From Echinicola arenosa (lineage in GTDB: Bacteria > Bacteroidota > Bacteroidia > Cytophagales > Cyclobacteriaceae): DNA of 64,000 nt. The stretch lies in NCBI RefSeq assembly GCF_014841125.1, contig NZ_JACYTQ010000005.1:1-64000 (forward strand). Reading direction: 5' to 3'. The position numbers and the translations under genes were made by a program. The notes under the pieces are model-generated. The model saw nothing but the letters and a program-made list of their open reading frames with translations, ran no database searches and was not told the DNA's origin. This document shows positions 1-8,703 of this stretch, piece after piece (the first letter of the stretch is position 1; each line of letters opens with the position of its first letter).

Positions 1-66
<66 letters not shown>

Positions 67-83
67 AAAGTTTCTATTGACGT

Positions 84-162
84 GCCTATAATAATATAGG
101 CAACTCTTCTTTTCCTTACCGACCTGTCTATCTTTGTTTCGTCTTACAACACTTCAATGAAC
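84..162 (-). promoter_or_regulatory. 16S rRNA leader: processing hairpin and boxA-like element
   Basis: A perfect inverted repeat (GCCTATA, loop ATAA, TATAGGC) lies at 84-101, 18 nt upstream of the mature 16S 5' end. Further upstream, at about 146-162, the minus strand reads GTTCATTGAAGTGTT, which resembles the boxA antitermination sequence seen in Bacteroidota rRNA leaders (GTTCTTTGA...). The hairpin is seen directly; the boxA reading is an inference from position and resemblance. Confidence 0.4.
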
Positions 163-375
163 TTCTCCGATGGAACTTTTTCCATCTTTGTGAAACCGGA
201 CATTTTACCGTCCCAATCCCCTATGTTTTTGCCCGCCTGCTTTCAGGCCGGCCTCTTTTCCGTTTCGCTGTGCAAAGCTCCGAAAAAGAATCCTGTTTCG
301 CAAAACAATCTTTCAATTATTTTTTTGAAACCTTTTCACTGCAAAACCTCCGCTTTGTTCCGTCTTTCCGAAACC

Positions 376-513
376 CGATCCCCCTTTTGGGTCTGCAAAG
401 GTGAGGATTTTTTTCCGTTTCGCAACAACTTTTTTATAATTAATTTTGCGAAAGTTTTTTGAGCCCCTTTCGGGACATCCAGGCTTCCGATCCCCTCTTT
501 TGGGTCTGCAAAG
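376..513. repeat. Direct repeat in the rRNA promoter region
   Basis: Two near-identical copies of about 25-27 nt lie at 376-400 and 487-513. Both contain ccgatccccc-type sequence, then TTTTGGGTCTGCAAAG; they differ by a small substitution/indel. On the minus strand each copy holds the end of a -7 promoter box and the first transcribed bases, so the repeat looks like a duplicated promoter plus its initial transcribed region. Confidence 0.7.
396..425 (-). promoter_or_regulatory. rRNA promoter, proximal
   Basis: On the minus strand the -7 box is CACCTTTG (396-403), one mismatch from the Bacteroidota consensus TAnnTTTG. A TTG lies at 423-425 with a 19-bp spacer, which is the consensus spacing. 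It would start transcription about 320 nt upstream of 16S. Confidence 0.55.
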
Positions 514-538
514 TTAAAAGCTTTTTCGTTCTTAAAAA
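509..538 (-). promoter_or_regulatory. rRNA promoter, middle
   Basis: The minus-strand -7 box at 509-516 is TAACTTTG, an exact match to TAnnTTTG, followed by the duplicated GCAGACCCAAAAG initial region. At the expected -33 position (536-538) the minus strand has TTT instead of TTG, so that element is weak. Confidence 0.5.
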
Positions 539-643
539 ACACTTTTTTCAAAATGTTTTCCCAAACCAAAACCCAAACTCCACGCAACAGAAAAACCGTC
601 CAAAATACCTCTCAAAACCTCCCCTGTCCGTCCAACAGGATGA

Positions 644-673
644 CAAAGGTAAGAAGAGATTAATTAAATACAA
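644..673 (-). promoter_or_regulatory. rRNA promoter, distal
   Basis: On the minus strand TTG (671-673), a 19-bp spacer and TACCTTTG (644-651) match the Bacteroidota vegetative consensus TTG-N19-TAnnTTTG exactly. No other minus-strand gene lies between it and 16S, so it most likely drives the rRNA operon with a leader of about 570 nt. Confidence 0.6.
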
Positions 674-735
674 TAGGAAGAAGCACTTTTGAAACTTAAA
701 AAGCGTTAAAGCGCTGATGTTGAATATGAAAAAAT

Positions 736-771
736 AGCAAAAAAATAAAAGGCCCCATTTTTGGGACCTTT
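736..771 (-). terminator. Intrinsic terminator of the DUF1080 gene pair
   Basis: AAAGG-C-CCC / GGG-A-CCTTT stem at 748-771, followed on the minus strand by a long T-rich run. It sits a few bases beyond the stop codon of the 777-1385 gene and separates that operon from the rRNA promoters. Confidence 0.8.
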
Positions 772-776
772 ATATA

Positions 777-1385
777 TTAAAGTTCTTTTAATTTAATATT
801 TCTCCAAGCCACTTTGATTCCGCCACCATCATGAATCTGCAAACAAATACCTCCTTCACCTGCTCCGATTTTAGCATCAGAAAAATCAACCATCTCTGTT
901 CCGTTCAACCAACTGATCACCCTATCTCCTTCTACACGGATCTTCATCTTATTCCATTCACCAAATTTCAAGGCTTTGTCCTTCTCCGGATCTGGTTTCA
1001 CTAACCATCCCCTTCCATAGGATTCGTAAATACCACCCGTATCGTGACCAGGAGGTGCTACCTCAACTTGCCAACCTGATACTTTTGTACCTTCTACTGT
1101 TGAACGAATAAACACACCACTATTTCCATCTGCACTTTGCTTGAATTCCAACTCCAGTTCAAAATCCTTATAATGCTCATCTGTTCCCAAATAGCCATAA
1201 CCTTTATCTGGACCACTTTCGCAAATCAAAAGGCCATCTTCCACGTACCATTTTTCAGTACCGTAGATTGTCCATCCACTCAAATCTTTGCCATTAAAAA
1301 GCTTAATTTTCTTTGCATCAAAGCCACCGGCTGTCAAGACAACCACAATTGGAATTAGTAATAGGTAATACTTTAGGTTTTTCAT
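777..1385 (-). CDS. DUF1080 secreted protein, 3-keto-disaccharide hydrolase family
   Basis: 202-residue protein with an N-terminal hydrophobic export signal (residues 5-20), followed by a single LamG-like DUF1080 domain starting at LFNGKDLSGW (about residue 29) and running to the C-terminus. Family signatures visible are the GxSG-W start, NSGVFIRS near residue 90 and EWN-K near residue 144. Members of this family (PF06439) include hydrolases of 3-keto-glycosides made by sugar C3 dehydrogenases. Its start codon overlaps the stop of the upstream gene by 4 nt (ATGA), so the two are translationally coupled. Substrate is not predictable; it could also be a carbohydrate-binding lectin-like fold. 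Confidence 0.85.
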   Translation of the reverse strand: MKNLKYYLLLIPIVVVLTAGGFDAKKIKLFNGKDLSGWTIYGTEKWYVEDGLLICESGPDKGYGYLGTDEHYKDFELELEFKQSADGNSGVFIRSTVEGTKVSGWQVEVAPPGHDTGGIYESYGRGWLVKPDPEKDKALKFGEWNKMKIRVEGDRVISWLNGTEMVDFSDAKIGAGEGGICLQIHDGGGIKVAWRNIKLKEL

Positions 1386-2155
1386 AGTTTTCTAATCTTA
1401 ATATTTTTATACCAGGTCTTTGCACCGTGATCTTGAAGTCCAATGTAACCAGTCTTCGCTACACCGTAATCAGGATAATCCTTCCATTTTCCTTCAGTCT
1501 TTCTTTTCTCCCAATCTTCAGACCAAGGGTCGAAAGAAACTGTCTTCTTACCATTTAAATAGTATTCAGCATTGTCTTCAGTAAAAACAATCCTTGTTGT
1601 GTTCCATTCGCCGGCAGGTTTAACCGCCCCTTCAAAATCCGGAGTGTACATTCCATAATCTGCACCAATTGACTGCCACATTTCCAGTTTTTGAGGAAAA
1701 CCAATTTGATCTATAACCTGATACTCCGGAGCTGTATAATAAGGTGCCTCATGAGTATCTTCGTCAACTATATGATAAAAGATACCGCTATTCCCTCCTT
1801 CTGCTATCTTCCATTCCAATTTCAACTCAAATTCTCCGAACTCCTCCGTCCCATAAACCACATCTCCTCCAATATCCCCTCCCTTTCCTAAAGCTACAAA
1901 AAGGCCATCTTCAATAATCCAACCCTCAGGTAAGACATCCTGGTTATAACCTCTCCAGCCATCTGCACTCTCCCCATCAAATAGTAATTGCCATCCTTCT
2001 GCTTCTTCCTCTGAAGTCAAGGAATTCTCTTTTGGCACCTCCACTTCTGGAGCGGTGACTTCAACAGTCTCTTCCGAGGTGGTTTCTTTTTTACCACTAT
2101 CACAGGCTGCCATTATAGCCACCAAAGCAAAAATACTTAGTGTTCTCTTTTTCAT
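1382..2155 (-). CDS. DUF1080 lipoprotein, 3-keto-disaccharide hydrolase family
   Basis: 257-residue lipoprotein: signal peptide with lipobox IMAAC (Cys18), an acidic Glu/Val/Thr-rich linker (about 20-50), then a DUF1080 domain beginning at LLFDGESADGW. NSGIFYHI and the C-terminal TGYIGLQDHGAKTWYKNIKI block are characteristic. It is longer than its partner at 777-1385, with which it shares the fold and a 4-nt overlap, so the pair is a two-gene operon. Expected location is the membrane, facing the periplasm or surface. A function in hydrolysing 3-keto-glycosides is inferred from family members; no sugar oxidoreductase is adjacent. Confidence 0.85.
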   Translation of the reverse strand: MKKRTLSIFALVAIMAACDSGKKETTSEETVEVTAPEVEVPKENSLTSEEEAEGWQLLFDGESADGWRGYNQDVLPEGWIIEDGLFVALGKGGDIGGDVVYGTEEFGEFELKLEWKIAEGGNSGIFYHIVDEDTHEAPYYTAPEYQVIDQIGFPQKLEMWQSIGADYGMYTPDFEGAVKPAGEWNTTRIVFTEDNAEYYLNGKKTVSFDPWSEDWEKRKTEGKWKDYPDYGVAKTGYIGLQDHGAKTWYKNIKIRKL

Positions 2156-2527
2156 ATTTGCTGTTAATTAATCATGTGTCATTCTAAAATAAATTGATAC
2201 TTATTCTTACTTAATAAAGTGCCTATCCCCCAAACCTATCTGCTAAATCACTCAAAAAGACCCCATCAAATTAAGAACAGGTGAAACCAAACCAAGATCG
2301 AACCTCATAATATTGAATATCTAGACTCATAAATATAATATTTTTAATTATATAATCAGAGTTTATTTAATTTTTCGAATTAATAATTTGATAAGTGGTT
2401 GTATTTGCCTTATGGTCAAAACACAAAATATTTAAAAAAGAAAAGCTACCCATATCAATATAGGTAGCTTAACCTTAACTAAGGGCTCATTTTCAGTAAT
2501 ACCCCTGCCAAACCAAAAACAAACTGC
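2156..2527. other. Intergenic region with promoter box for the DUF1080 pair
   Basis: 372 bp, AT-rich, without a convincing ORF. A minus-strand TAGGTTTG (2231-2238) matches the -7 consensus TAnnTTTG and would give a leader of about 70 nt for the DUF1080 lipoprotein gene; no TTG at the right spacing is seen. The right end holds the terminator of the repressor gene (annotated separately). Confidence 0.45.
2430..2470 (-). terminator. Terminator of the repressor gene
   Basis: Perfect 8-bp stem AAGCTACC/GGTAGCTT (2443-2450 with 2463-2470) and 12-nt loop, followed on the minus strand by TTTTCTTTTTT. It lies 58 bp beyond the stop of the gene at 2528. Confidence 0.8.
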
Positions 2528-3295
2528 TTATTTAGACTTAACAATATTATTCTTCAGTTCAGAAATCATGTCAGCAATATCCTCCAAAGTCACAGGCTTG
2601 TTCCTATCCTTAGGATTTGGAAAGTCAGTACTAATAAAAGCTTTGGCCTCCCATACTTCTTTGACATCTTCTCCTGGTATTTCATAAGGCTTGTACATAT
2701 CGTTGTCGGAGACCAAAAAAAGCTTTCCGTTTTCTTCCAAATAATTAAAAACCCGCTTATAAACCACCCCTTCAGTTTCTGAAACCAAAATATACGTCTT
2801 CCCACTCTTAATATCTGTCAGCTGCTCAACATAGGCGCCAATGACAACAGTTCCGGAAGGCAAAGGCAACATACTGTCCCCATTGATTTCGAAGGCCCTA
2901 TAGGTAGCATTTTTAGAAAGGTTGGGCAAGTGGAATTGAGGAAGTTGTTGAACAAACTCCGGATCAGCATAGCCATTAAGGTAGCCCGCGGATGCTTTCT
3001 GGGGAATCATCGTAATATTTTCATTTTCCTCGTTATCCAAGGAAACGGTTAAAATTTTTATATCTTTCTTCTGAGTGGCTTTACGACCCTTTTTTTCTAT
3101 GTCATGATAGAGCAGCTCATCCAAAGAAACTGAAAAAATATCCCCGATCAATTTTAACGTCGACAATTTGGGCTCAGACCTTCCATCTTCATAAGCAGAG
3201 ATCATGGTTCTTTTGATCCCAAGCTGATCAGAAAGATTCTCTTGTGTCATTTGCTTGCCTTTCCTCAGGTACTTCAAGTTCTTCCCTAGTAACAT
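2528..3295 (-). CDS. XRE-family repressor with S24 (LexA/CI-like) domain
   Basis: 255 residues. An XRE helix-turn-helix spans about residues 5-60 (TQENLSDQLGIKRTMISAYE recognition region), a charged linker follows, and an S24 peptidase-like domain covers about 95-225. The catalytic dyad is visible as Ser141 (INGDSM) and Lys180 (VVYKRV), 39 residues apart. An Ala103-Gly104 pair (KASAGY) sits 38 residues before the serine, where LexA/CI-type repressors are cut. This suggests a self-cleaving transcriptional repressor, possibly damage- or stress-responsive. It lies 12 bp downstream of a small gene and presumably shares its promoter. Target genes are unknown; no prophage genes are nearby. Confidence 0.85.
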   Translation of the reverse strand: MLLGKNLKYLRKGKQMTQENLSDQLGIKRTMISAYEDGRSEPKLSTLKLIGDIFSVSLDELLYHDIEKKGRKATQKKDIKILTVSLDNEENENITMIPQKASAGYLNGYADPEFVQQLPQFHLPNLSKNATYRAFEINGDSMLPLPSGTVVIGAYVEQLTDIKSGKTYILVSETEGVVYKRVFNYLEENGKLFLVSDNDMYKPYEIPGEDVKEVWEAKAFISTDFPNPKDRNKPVTLEDIADMISELKNNIVKSK

Positions 3296-3307
3296 CTCTA
3301 AAAGTTT

Positions 3308-3565
3308 TTATGCACTATAAAGGTAAAAATTATGATCATCTCTCCATTGGCTTTTGAAAGAAAACCGGTTGAGGTCCATTCGGGATCTTTCCATCATATC
3401 CATCCTTTCCCTGATCTCCTGAATCACATCTGCCACTGCCCTATCACCGCTTACCAATAAATACCCATATCTTGGGTGCAATTGATCCTCTACAAAGAAT
3501 TTTACTTGGTGGTTTCCAGATGCCAACTGCTTGCTAACGATTCTAATTTTTGGGGCCTTTTCCAT
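3308..3565 (-). CDS. Small conserved hypothetical protein upstream of the repressor
   Basis: 85 residues, no signal peptide or membrane segment, basic and Arg/Met rich in the second half (REIRERMDMMERSRMDLNR, likely helical). I do not recognise a domain. It is the first gene of a two-gene unit with the XRE-S24 repressor 12 bp downstream, so a role linked to that regulator (partner, antirepressor, or simply co-expressed) is plausible. A minus-strand TAATTTTG box (3621-3628) matches the -7 consensus and is a candidate promoter, without a TTG at the proper distance. Confidence 0.6.
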   Translation of the reverse strand: MEKAPKIRIVSKQLASGNHQVKFFVEDQLHPRYGYLLVSGDRAVADVIQEIRERMDMMERSRMDLNRFSFKSQWRDDHNFYLYSA

Positions 3566-3832
3566 TAACTTATCTGCTTTTGAATTTCTTACACTAATTT
3601 AAGAATGTTTATATAACAAACAAAATTAAGTTTTCAAAAACAACTTTTATACGACACCAATTGTCTCAAATATTACTAAAATGGATTGATCATTAATTAT
3701 TCATGTTCATTAGGATGACAAAGCCTCTCTTGTTACCGTAAATCAGCCCATACGCCCATTAGTCTAAAAGCATCCTTTTTACTAAACCCATTAGCCCTAA
3801 TATTGGTTAATAATAATATAACCAACTAATTA

Positions 3833-6160
3833 ATGATGCCTATTAAACGATTCTTACTTTTATTTTTCTTCTTGACACCATTTTGGACACAAGCTCAGAT
3901 TAACATTAGCGGGCAGATTGTGAACGAAGAGGACAGAGAACCTCTATTGTTTGCCCAAGTAGCGCTTTTCGAGGCTGGCAGTGAAAACACAATTACTTAT
4001 ACTCAATCTGATGAAAACGGGAAATTCACACTTGACACCAAAAGTGGTAATTATGACATCAGGGTATTTCTGATTGGATATGAAAACAAGAAGTTGGAAA
4101 ACCTGGCAATCAATGAGGACAAAGACCTAGGGCAAATTGCTCTAGTTTCTGAACAAGAAGAGCTTGATGAAGTGGTAGTTCAGTCCAGCACTATTCCAAT
4201 GAGAACCGATGTGGAAGGCATCGTGATTACTCCTGAACAAAACTTGGCCAATGTTGGTGGTACCCTTTTGGACATTTTGAGAAACACTCCTTCCATTAGC
4301 GTTTCTGACGATGGCTCAATTTCCCTGAGAGGAAGTTCAGGAACAAATGTGCTTATAAATGGACGTAATTCTTCCTTGACCCAAAATTTGGACCAAATCC
4401 CGGCCAGTGCTATTGAACAAATTAAGGTTATCAATAATCCCAATGCTCGATATGATGCTGAAGCGGAAGGTGGAGTTATCAATATTATCTTGAAAAAGGG
4501 GGAAAACATGGGAACACACGGTGGTGTTGAATTAACCTATGGCACCAGAAACCGACTAAATACCGGAGCACGCGTCAATCATACCACAGCTAAATACAGT
4601 GTCTATGCAGGCTATAATTATAGGGATTGGAAAGGACAAGGGGAAAGAACCACTTTCAGGGAAATTTACGAGGACAATGAAATCCTCAACCAAACCAATC
4701 AATCCAATGAAAATAGCCAAAACCATAATTTCAATTATGGAGCTGACTACTATTTCGGTAAAAACGTATTGAGCTATCAAGGGGTATACAATACCGGTGA
4801 TGATTATGAAAACAACACCTTATATTCCAACCTTTCAGATGGCATCACTGATGATTTGATCCTACAATATGTCAGAAGAAATATCGAGTCGGAATCCGAT
4901 GATGGGTATGACAATGCCTTGATATATGAAAGAACCTTCGATGATAAGAACCGGGAACTTAAGATAAGTGCCAATAATTCCTATCAGAACCAGTACAAAA
5001 TCCAAAACATCGACATTTTTAGAAATGCTACTGAGCCATTGCCCGAAAACCTGAATGGTCAAGAAAGGGCATTTACTGACGAGAAGCGCTACACCACAGT
5101 GATACAAGCAGACTATGTTCATCCTATAAATGAGAACGTAAAACTTGAGATGGGACTTAAGTCAACTTTTAGAAAGTTTGATAATGACTACCAATACTAT
5201 CAGTTTTCGGAAAGTGAGAATGATTTTGTAGAAAATACTGACATCAGCAATCATTTTCTATACAAAGATCAGATTCATGCTGCCTATTTTATTTATTCCA
5301 GGACTTCAGAAAAATTTGATTTCACTTTAGGCACAAGGGCTGAGCAAACCAATGTAGAAGGTTTGCTTTACAATACAAATGAGCTTAATGAGCAAAATTA
5401 CCTTAATCTTTTCCCAAGTGTCCAGGCATTGTATAAACTTGATGATGAAAATTCATTCAAGTTTACTTATAGCCGGAGAATTGACCGACCAACGGCATGG
5501 AGATTAAACCCTTTTCCTGACATCACAGACTCTTTGAGTGTGAGAAGAGGTAATCCCAATTTACAGCCTGAAATGATTGATTCATTTGAATTGGGTCATA
5601 TGGTAAATTTTGAAAATGCCAGCCTTACAACCAATTTATTCTATCGCTATGTAGATGGTGTATTGGATTACATTACCATGGTGGAAGATGGTATTTCTTA
5701 TCAGCAACCTGAGAACCTAAATTCAGGCCAATCTTATGGATTGGAATTTATAGGAATAGCTGACATTACCCCATGGTGGAACCTCAACGGAAGTATCTCA
5801 CTCTTCCAAAGTAGAGTAGATGGATCTAATTTAGGAGAGGAATTTGTAAGCAAAGGCTTTGCTTGGAATTCCAAATTGACTACGGATTTTAAACTACCTC
5901 TAGATCTTACTTTACAATTGGTCGGAGATTATGAATCACCCGAAATAGAAGCACAAGGGAGGGATTTTGCAAGGTACAGCATGGATGCCACATTGCTCAA
6001 AAACTTCCTTGAAGACAAACTCAGCCTATCGGTAAGTGTTCGAGACGTCTTTAACACTAGGAATTTCGGGGGCTACAATCAATCTGATGACTTTTACCAA
6101 GAATTCAGGGCAGAATGGGAAAGTAGGATCGCGCTTTTCAGCGCTCGATATAATTTCTAA
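3833..6160 (+). CDS. TonB-dependent receptor-type outer membrane protein
   Basis: 775 residues: signal peptide ending at AQA (about residue 22), a carboxypeptidase-regulatory-like beta-sandwich (about 23-105, SGQIVNEEDREPL), a short TonB-box-like stretch ELDEVVVQ, a plug domain (about 125-225, with LRGSSGTNVLINGR and GGVINIIL) and a C-terminal beta-barrel of the Bacteroidota 'outer membrane beta-barrel family 3' type ending in Phe. It stands alone with no SusD partner, so it is more likely an uptake channel for a small metabolite, peptide or metal complex than a polysaccharide PUL member. ATG at 3833 is followed at once by a second ATG (3836); either could be the start. It ends in a shared bidirectional terminator with tex. 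Confidence 0.85.
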   Translation: MMPIKRFLLLFFFLTPFWTQAQINISGQIVNEEDREPLLFAQVALFEAGSENTITYTQSDENGKFTLDTKSGNYDIRVFLIGYENKKLENLAINEDKDLGQIALVSEQEELDEVVVQSSTIPMRTDVEGIVITPEQNLANVGGTLLDILRNTPSISVSDDGSISLRGSSGTNVLINGRNSSLTQNLDQIPASAIEQIKVINNPNARYDAEAEGGVINIILKKGENMGTHGGVELTYGTRNRLNTGARVNHTTAKYSVYAGYNYRDWKGQGERTTFREIYEDNEILNQTNQSNENSQNHNFNYGADYYFGKNVLSYQGVYNTGDDYENNTLYSNLSDGITDDLILQYVRRNIESESDDGYDNALIYERTFDDKNRELKISANNSYQNQYKIQNIDIFRNATEPLPENLNGQERAFTDEKRYTTVIQADYVHPINENVKLEMGLKSTFRKFDNDYQYYQFSESENDFVENTDISNHFLYKDQIHAAYFIYSRTSEKFDFTLGTRAEQTNVEGLLYNTNELNEQNYLNLFPSVQALYKLDDENSFKFTYSRRIDRPTAWRLNPFPDITDSLSVRRGNPNLQPEMIDSFELGHMVNFENASLTTNLFYRYVDGVLDYITMVEDGISYQQPENLNSGQSYGLEFIGIADITPWWNLNGSISLFQSRVDGSNLGEEFVSKGFAWNSKLTTDFKLPLDLTLQLVGDYESPEIEAQGRDFARYSMDATLLKNFLEDKLSLSVSVRDVFNTRNFGGYNQSDDFYQEFRAEWESRIALFSARYNF

Positions 6161-6169
6161 AAGAACAAA

Positions 6170-6200
6170 AAAGCCGGTCGATTTTAAAACGACCGGCTTT
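6170..6200. terminator. Bidirectional terminator between TonB receptor and tex
   Basis: Perfect 11-bp stem AAAGCCGGTCG/CGACCGGCTTT with a 9-nt loop, flanked by A-rich and T-rich tracts. It serves both converging genes. Confidence 0.9.
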
Positions 6201-6206
6201 CTATTC

Positions 6207-8465
6207 TTATTTGCCAAATTTACCTTTCAACATGGCCAGTTTAGCAGCCAAATCTCCTTCTGGTTCTTTTTCCCGCTCTCTCCTTTTCTCTCTATTTCCA
6301 CCACCTGTTTTACCTTTGCCTCTCTCTGCAAACGGATCAGATTTCATACTTAACCCAATACGCTTTCTATTTAAGTCTACCTCCATCACGGTTACCTCTA
6401 CTTTTTGGTTAACCGTAACCACTTCATTAGGGTCAGAAATGTAACGGTCTGCCAAATGGCTCAAATGCACCAATCCATCTTGGTGAACTCCAATATCAAC
6501 AAAAGCCCCAAAATTGGTAATATTCGTGATGATACCTGGAAGTTTCATTCCTGTCTTAAGGTCCTTCATTTCGTTGACGCCTTCCTGAAAGCTAAAAATT
6601 TCAAAGGTTTCTCTAGGATCACGTCCTGGCTTGGCCAATTCATCCATGATGTCCTTCAACGTCGGAAGTCCTACCGTTTCGGTGACATAATTTTTCAACA
6701 CCACTTTAGAACGCAATTCTTCACTTTTCATCAGGTCGGTCACACTGGTGCCAATGTCCGAAGCCATTTTTTGTACCAATGCATAACTCTCTGGGTGTAC
6801 CGCACTGCGGTCCAAAGGATTTTGACCATTATTAATCCTCAAAAAGCCTGCAGCCTGCTCATAGGCTTTGTCCCCCAAACGCGGAACACTTTTGATATCC
6901 TCACGGCTCTTAAATGGTCCGTTTTCATTTCTATAATTGATAATATTTTGGGCCAATGATGGTCCAAGTCCAGAAACATAAGTCAATAACTGCTTGGAAG
7001 CCGTATTGACCTCTACCCCTACACCATTCACACAACTCATTACAGTATCATCCAAAGAGCTCTTCAATGCAGTCTGGTCCACATCATGCTGATATTGCCC
7101 AACACCAATTGATTTAGGATCGATCTTTACCAACTCGGCCAATGGATCCATCAATCTTCGTCCAATAGATACTGCTCCTCTGATGGTCAAATCCAGATCA
7201 GGGAATTCTTCCCTTGCTACATCAGAAGCAGAATAAATAGATGCCCCACTTTCATTCACCATCACGATCAAAACTTCTTTAGGCAAGCCTATTGATTTAA
7301 AGAATTGTTCTGTCTCTCTGCTGGCAGTTCCGTTTCCTATGGCAATTGCCTCAACCTTATGCAGGTCTACCAAATGCTTGACCAAAGCTGCCGATTCAGC
7401 AGTTTTTCTTTGAGGTTCATTTGGATAAATGGCATCATAATGCAGCAACTGGCCTTGTGGGCCTAAGCAGGCTAACTTACATCCTGTTCTAAACCCTGGA
7501 TCTATAGCCATAACAGATTTCTCCCCTAATGGCGCTCCTAGCAACAACTGACGCAAGTTTTCTCCAAAAACCTTAATGGCATCTTCATCTGCCTTTTTCT
7601 TGGTATAGAGCCTCACTTCAGTCTCCATCGAAGGCTTCATCAACCTTTTGTAGCAATCCATGATAGCCAACTTCACTTGCTCCGAACTGGTATTGTTTCC
7701 TGTTACTACCATGTTTTCCATCAGTCCGACAGCATCCAATTCTTCTGGACAAGAATCCAACATCAGGAACAGTTCCTTCTCACCTCTTCTCATGGCCAAA
7801 ACCCGGTGGGAAGGAGCTGTTTTGATTGGCTCAGTCCATTCAAAATAGTCCTTGTATTTGATAGCTTCAGTTTCTTTTCCAGGAATGACCTTAGATACAA
7901 ATTTACCTTCATTGATGAATAAATCACGCATTTTCTTTCTCAACTCAGCATTCTCATTCACCCACTCCGCGATAATATCCCGAGCTCCTTGAAGTGCATC
8001 CTCCACATTGGCCACTTCTTTTTCTTCGTCGACAAAAGCATTCGCTTCAGTCTCCAAATCAATGGATTCCTGTTCAAAAATCTTGGTAGCCAATGGTTCA
8101 AGGCCCTTTTCTCTTGCGATGGTAGCCTTGGTTCTTCTCTTTGGCTTATACGGTAGATAAAGATCCTCCAAAACAGACATCGTCTCTGCCCCATTGATTT
8201 TTTCTTCCAATTCAGGAGTAAGTTTTTCTTGGTCCTTTATGGACTTCAAAATTGCTTCTCTTCTTTTATCTAAATCGCGAAGCTGCTGCACACGATCCCT
8301 AATAGCTGCTACTTGTACTTCATCCAATGAACCGGTAACCTCCTTACGATACCTTGAAATAAAAGGCACTGTTGCTCCCTCATCCAATAATTCAATGGTA
8401 TCTGACACTTGTTTTTGCCTGACATTTAGCTCTTCGGCGATCTTTAGATAATGATTGATATTCAT
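6207..8465 (-). CDS. tex: Tex family RNA-binding transcription accessory protein
   Basis: 752 residues, the usual length for Tex. Order: N-terminal helical Tex domain (from residue 1; VPFISRYRKE about 33-42), YqgF/RNase H-like domain starting at MAIDPGFRTGCK (about 315), helix-hairpin-helix repeats (about 485-550, SGLGPSLAQNI), and an S1 RNA-binding domain (about 640-710, TNITNFGAFVDIGVHQDGLV). The basic Gly/Arg-rich C-terminus (GKGKTGGGNREKRRERE) probably adds nucleic acid contacts. Tex is a conserved cytoplasmic protein that binds RNA and affects transcription; its exact reaction is unclear. Transcribed alone. Confidence 0.97.
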   Translation of the reverse strand: MNINHYLKIAEELNVRQKQVSDTIELLDEGATVPFISRYRKEVTGSLDEVQVAAIRDRVQQLRDLDKRREAILKSIKDQEKLTPELEEKINGAETMSVLEDLYLPYKPKRRTKATIAREKGLEPLATKIFEQESIDLETEANAFVDEEKEVANVEDALQGARDIIAEWVNENAELRKKMRDLFINEGKFVSKVIPGKETEAIKYKDYFEWTEPIKTAPSHRVLAMRRGEKELFLMLDSCPEELDAVGLMENMVVTGNNTSSEQVKLAIMDCYKRLMKPSMETEVRLYTKKKADEDAIKVFGENLRQLLLGAPLGEKSVMAIDPGFRTGCKLACLGPQGQLLHYDAIYPNEPQRKTAESAALVKHLVDLHKVEAIAIGNGTASRETEQFFKSIGLPKEVLIVMVNESGASIYSASDVAREEFPDLDLTIRGAVSIGRRLMDPLAELVKIDPKSIGVGQYQHDVDQTALKSSLDDTVMSCVNGVGVEVNTASKQLLTYVSGLGPSLAQNIINYRNENGPFKSREDIKSVPRLGDKAYEQAAGFLRINNGQNPLDRSAVHPESYALVQKMASDIGTSVTDLMKSEELRSKVVLKNYVTETVGLPTLKDIMDELAKPGRDPRETFEIFSFQEGVNEMKDLKTGMKLPGIITNITNFGAFVDIGVHQDGLVHLSHLADRYISDPNEVVTVNQKVEVTVMEVDLNRKRIGLSMKSDPFAERGKGKTGGGNREKRREREKEPEGDLAAKLAMLKGKFGK

Positions 8466-8582
8466 AAACTTTTAAAATATGGCTATGCTATAGGCTCGCA
8501 ATTTAAAGTTTATCAAACAGTTTTCTGAAGGGATTTTGGATTTATTGTGACACTTATCACTAACGGATTGTAAATCAAATTA

Positions 8583-8651
8583 TAACTTTGATATCTCGAA
8601 GGTCGTAAGAAAAACTAATAGCCATTTTTAATGGCATAAAAACTAACTTTG
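8583..8651 (+). promoter_or_regulatory. Candidate promoter boxes for the TlpA-like gene
   Basis: Two exact TAACTTTG (TAnnTTTG) -7 boxes lie at 8583-8590 and 8644-8651 in the divergent spacer between tex and the thioredoxin-fold gene. Neither has TTG at a 19-bp spacing, so the call rests on the -7 match and position. Confidence 0.4.
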
Positions 8652-8703
8652 CCACATCTCTTTGCTATACATATTTTTCACAAAAAATCTATTACAGCAG
8701 CAT

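Noticed and set aside
157-692. Open reading frames on both strands in the rRNA upstream region
   Set aside because: They overlap each other, cover the rRNA promoters and direct repeats, and have Phe/Ser/Pro-rich, low-complexity translations unlike real proteins.
2528-3565. Prophage repressor region
   Set aside because: The XRE-S24 repressor is the only phage-like element; flanking genes are ordinary chromosomal functions with no phage structural or integrase genes.
8662-8703. TTG start extending the TlpA-like protein
   Set aside because: The TTG lies only about ten bases after a candidate -7 box and adds residues before a normal membrane anchor; ATG at 8704 fits better.
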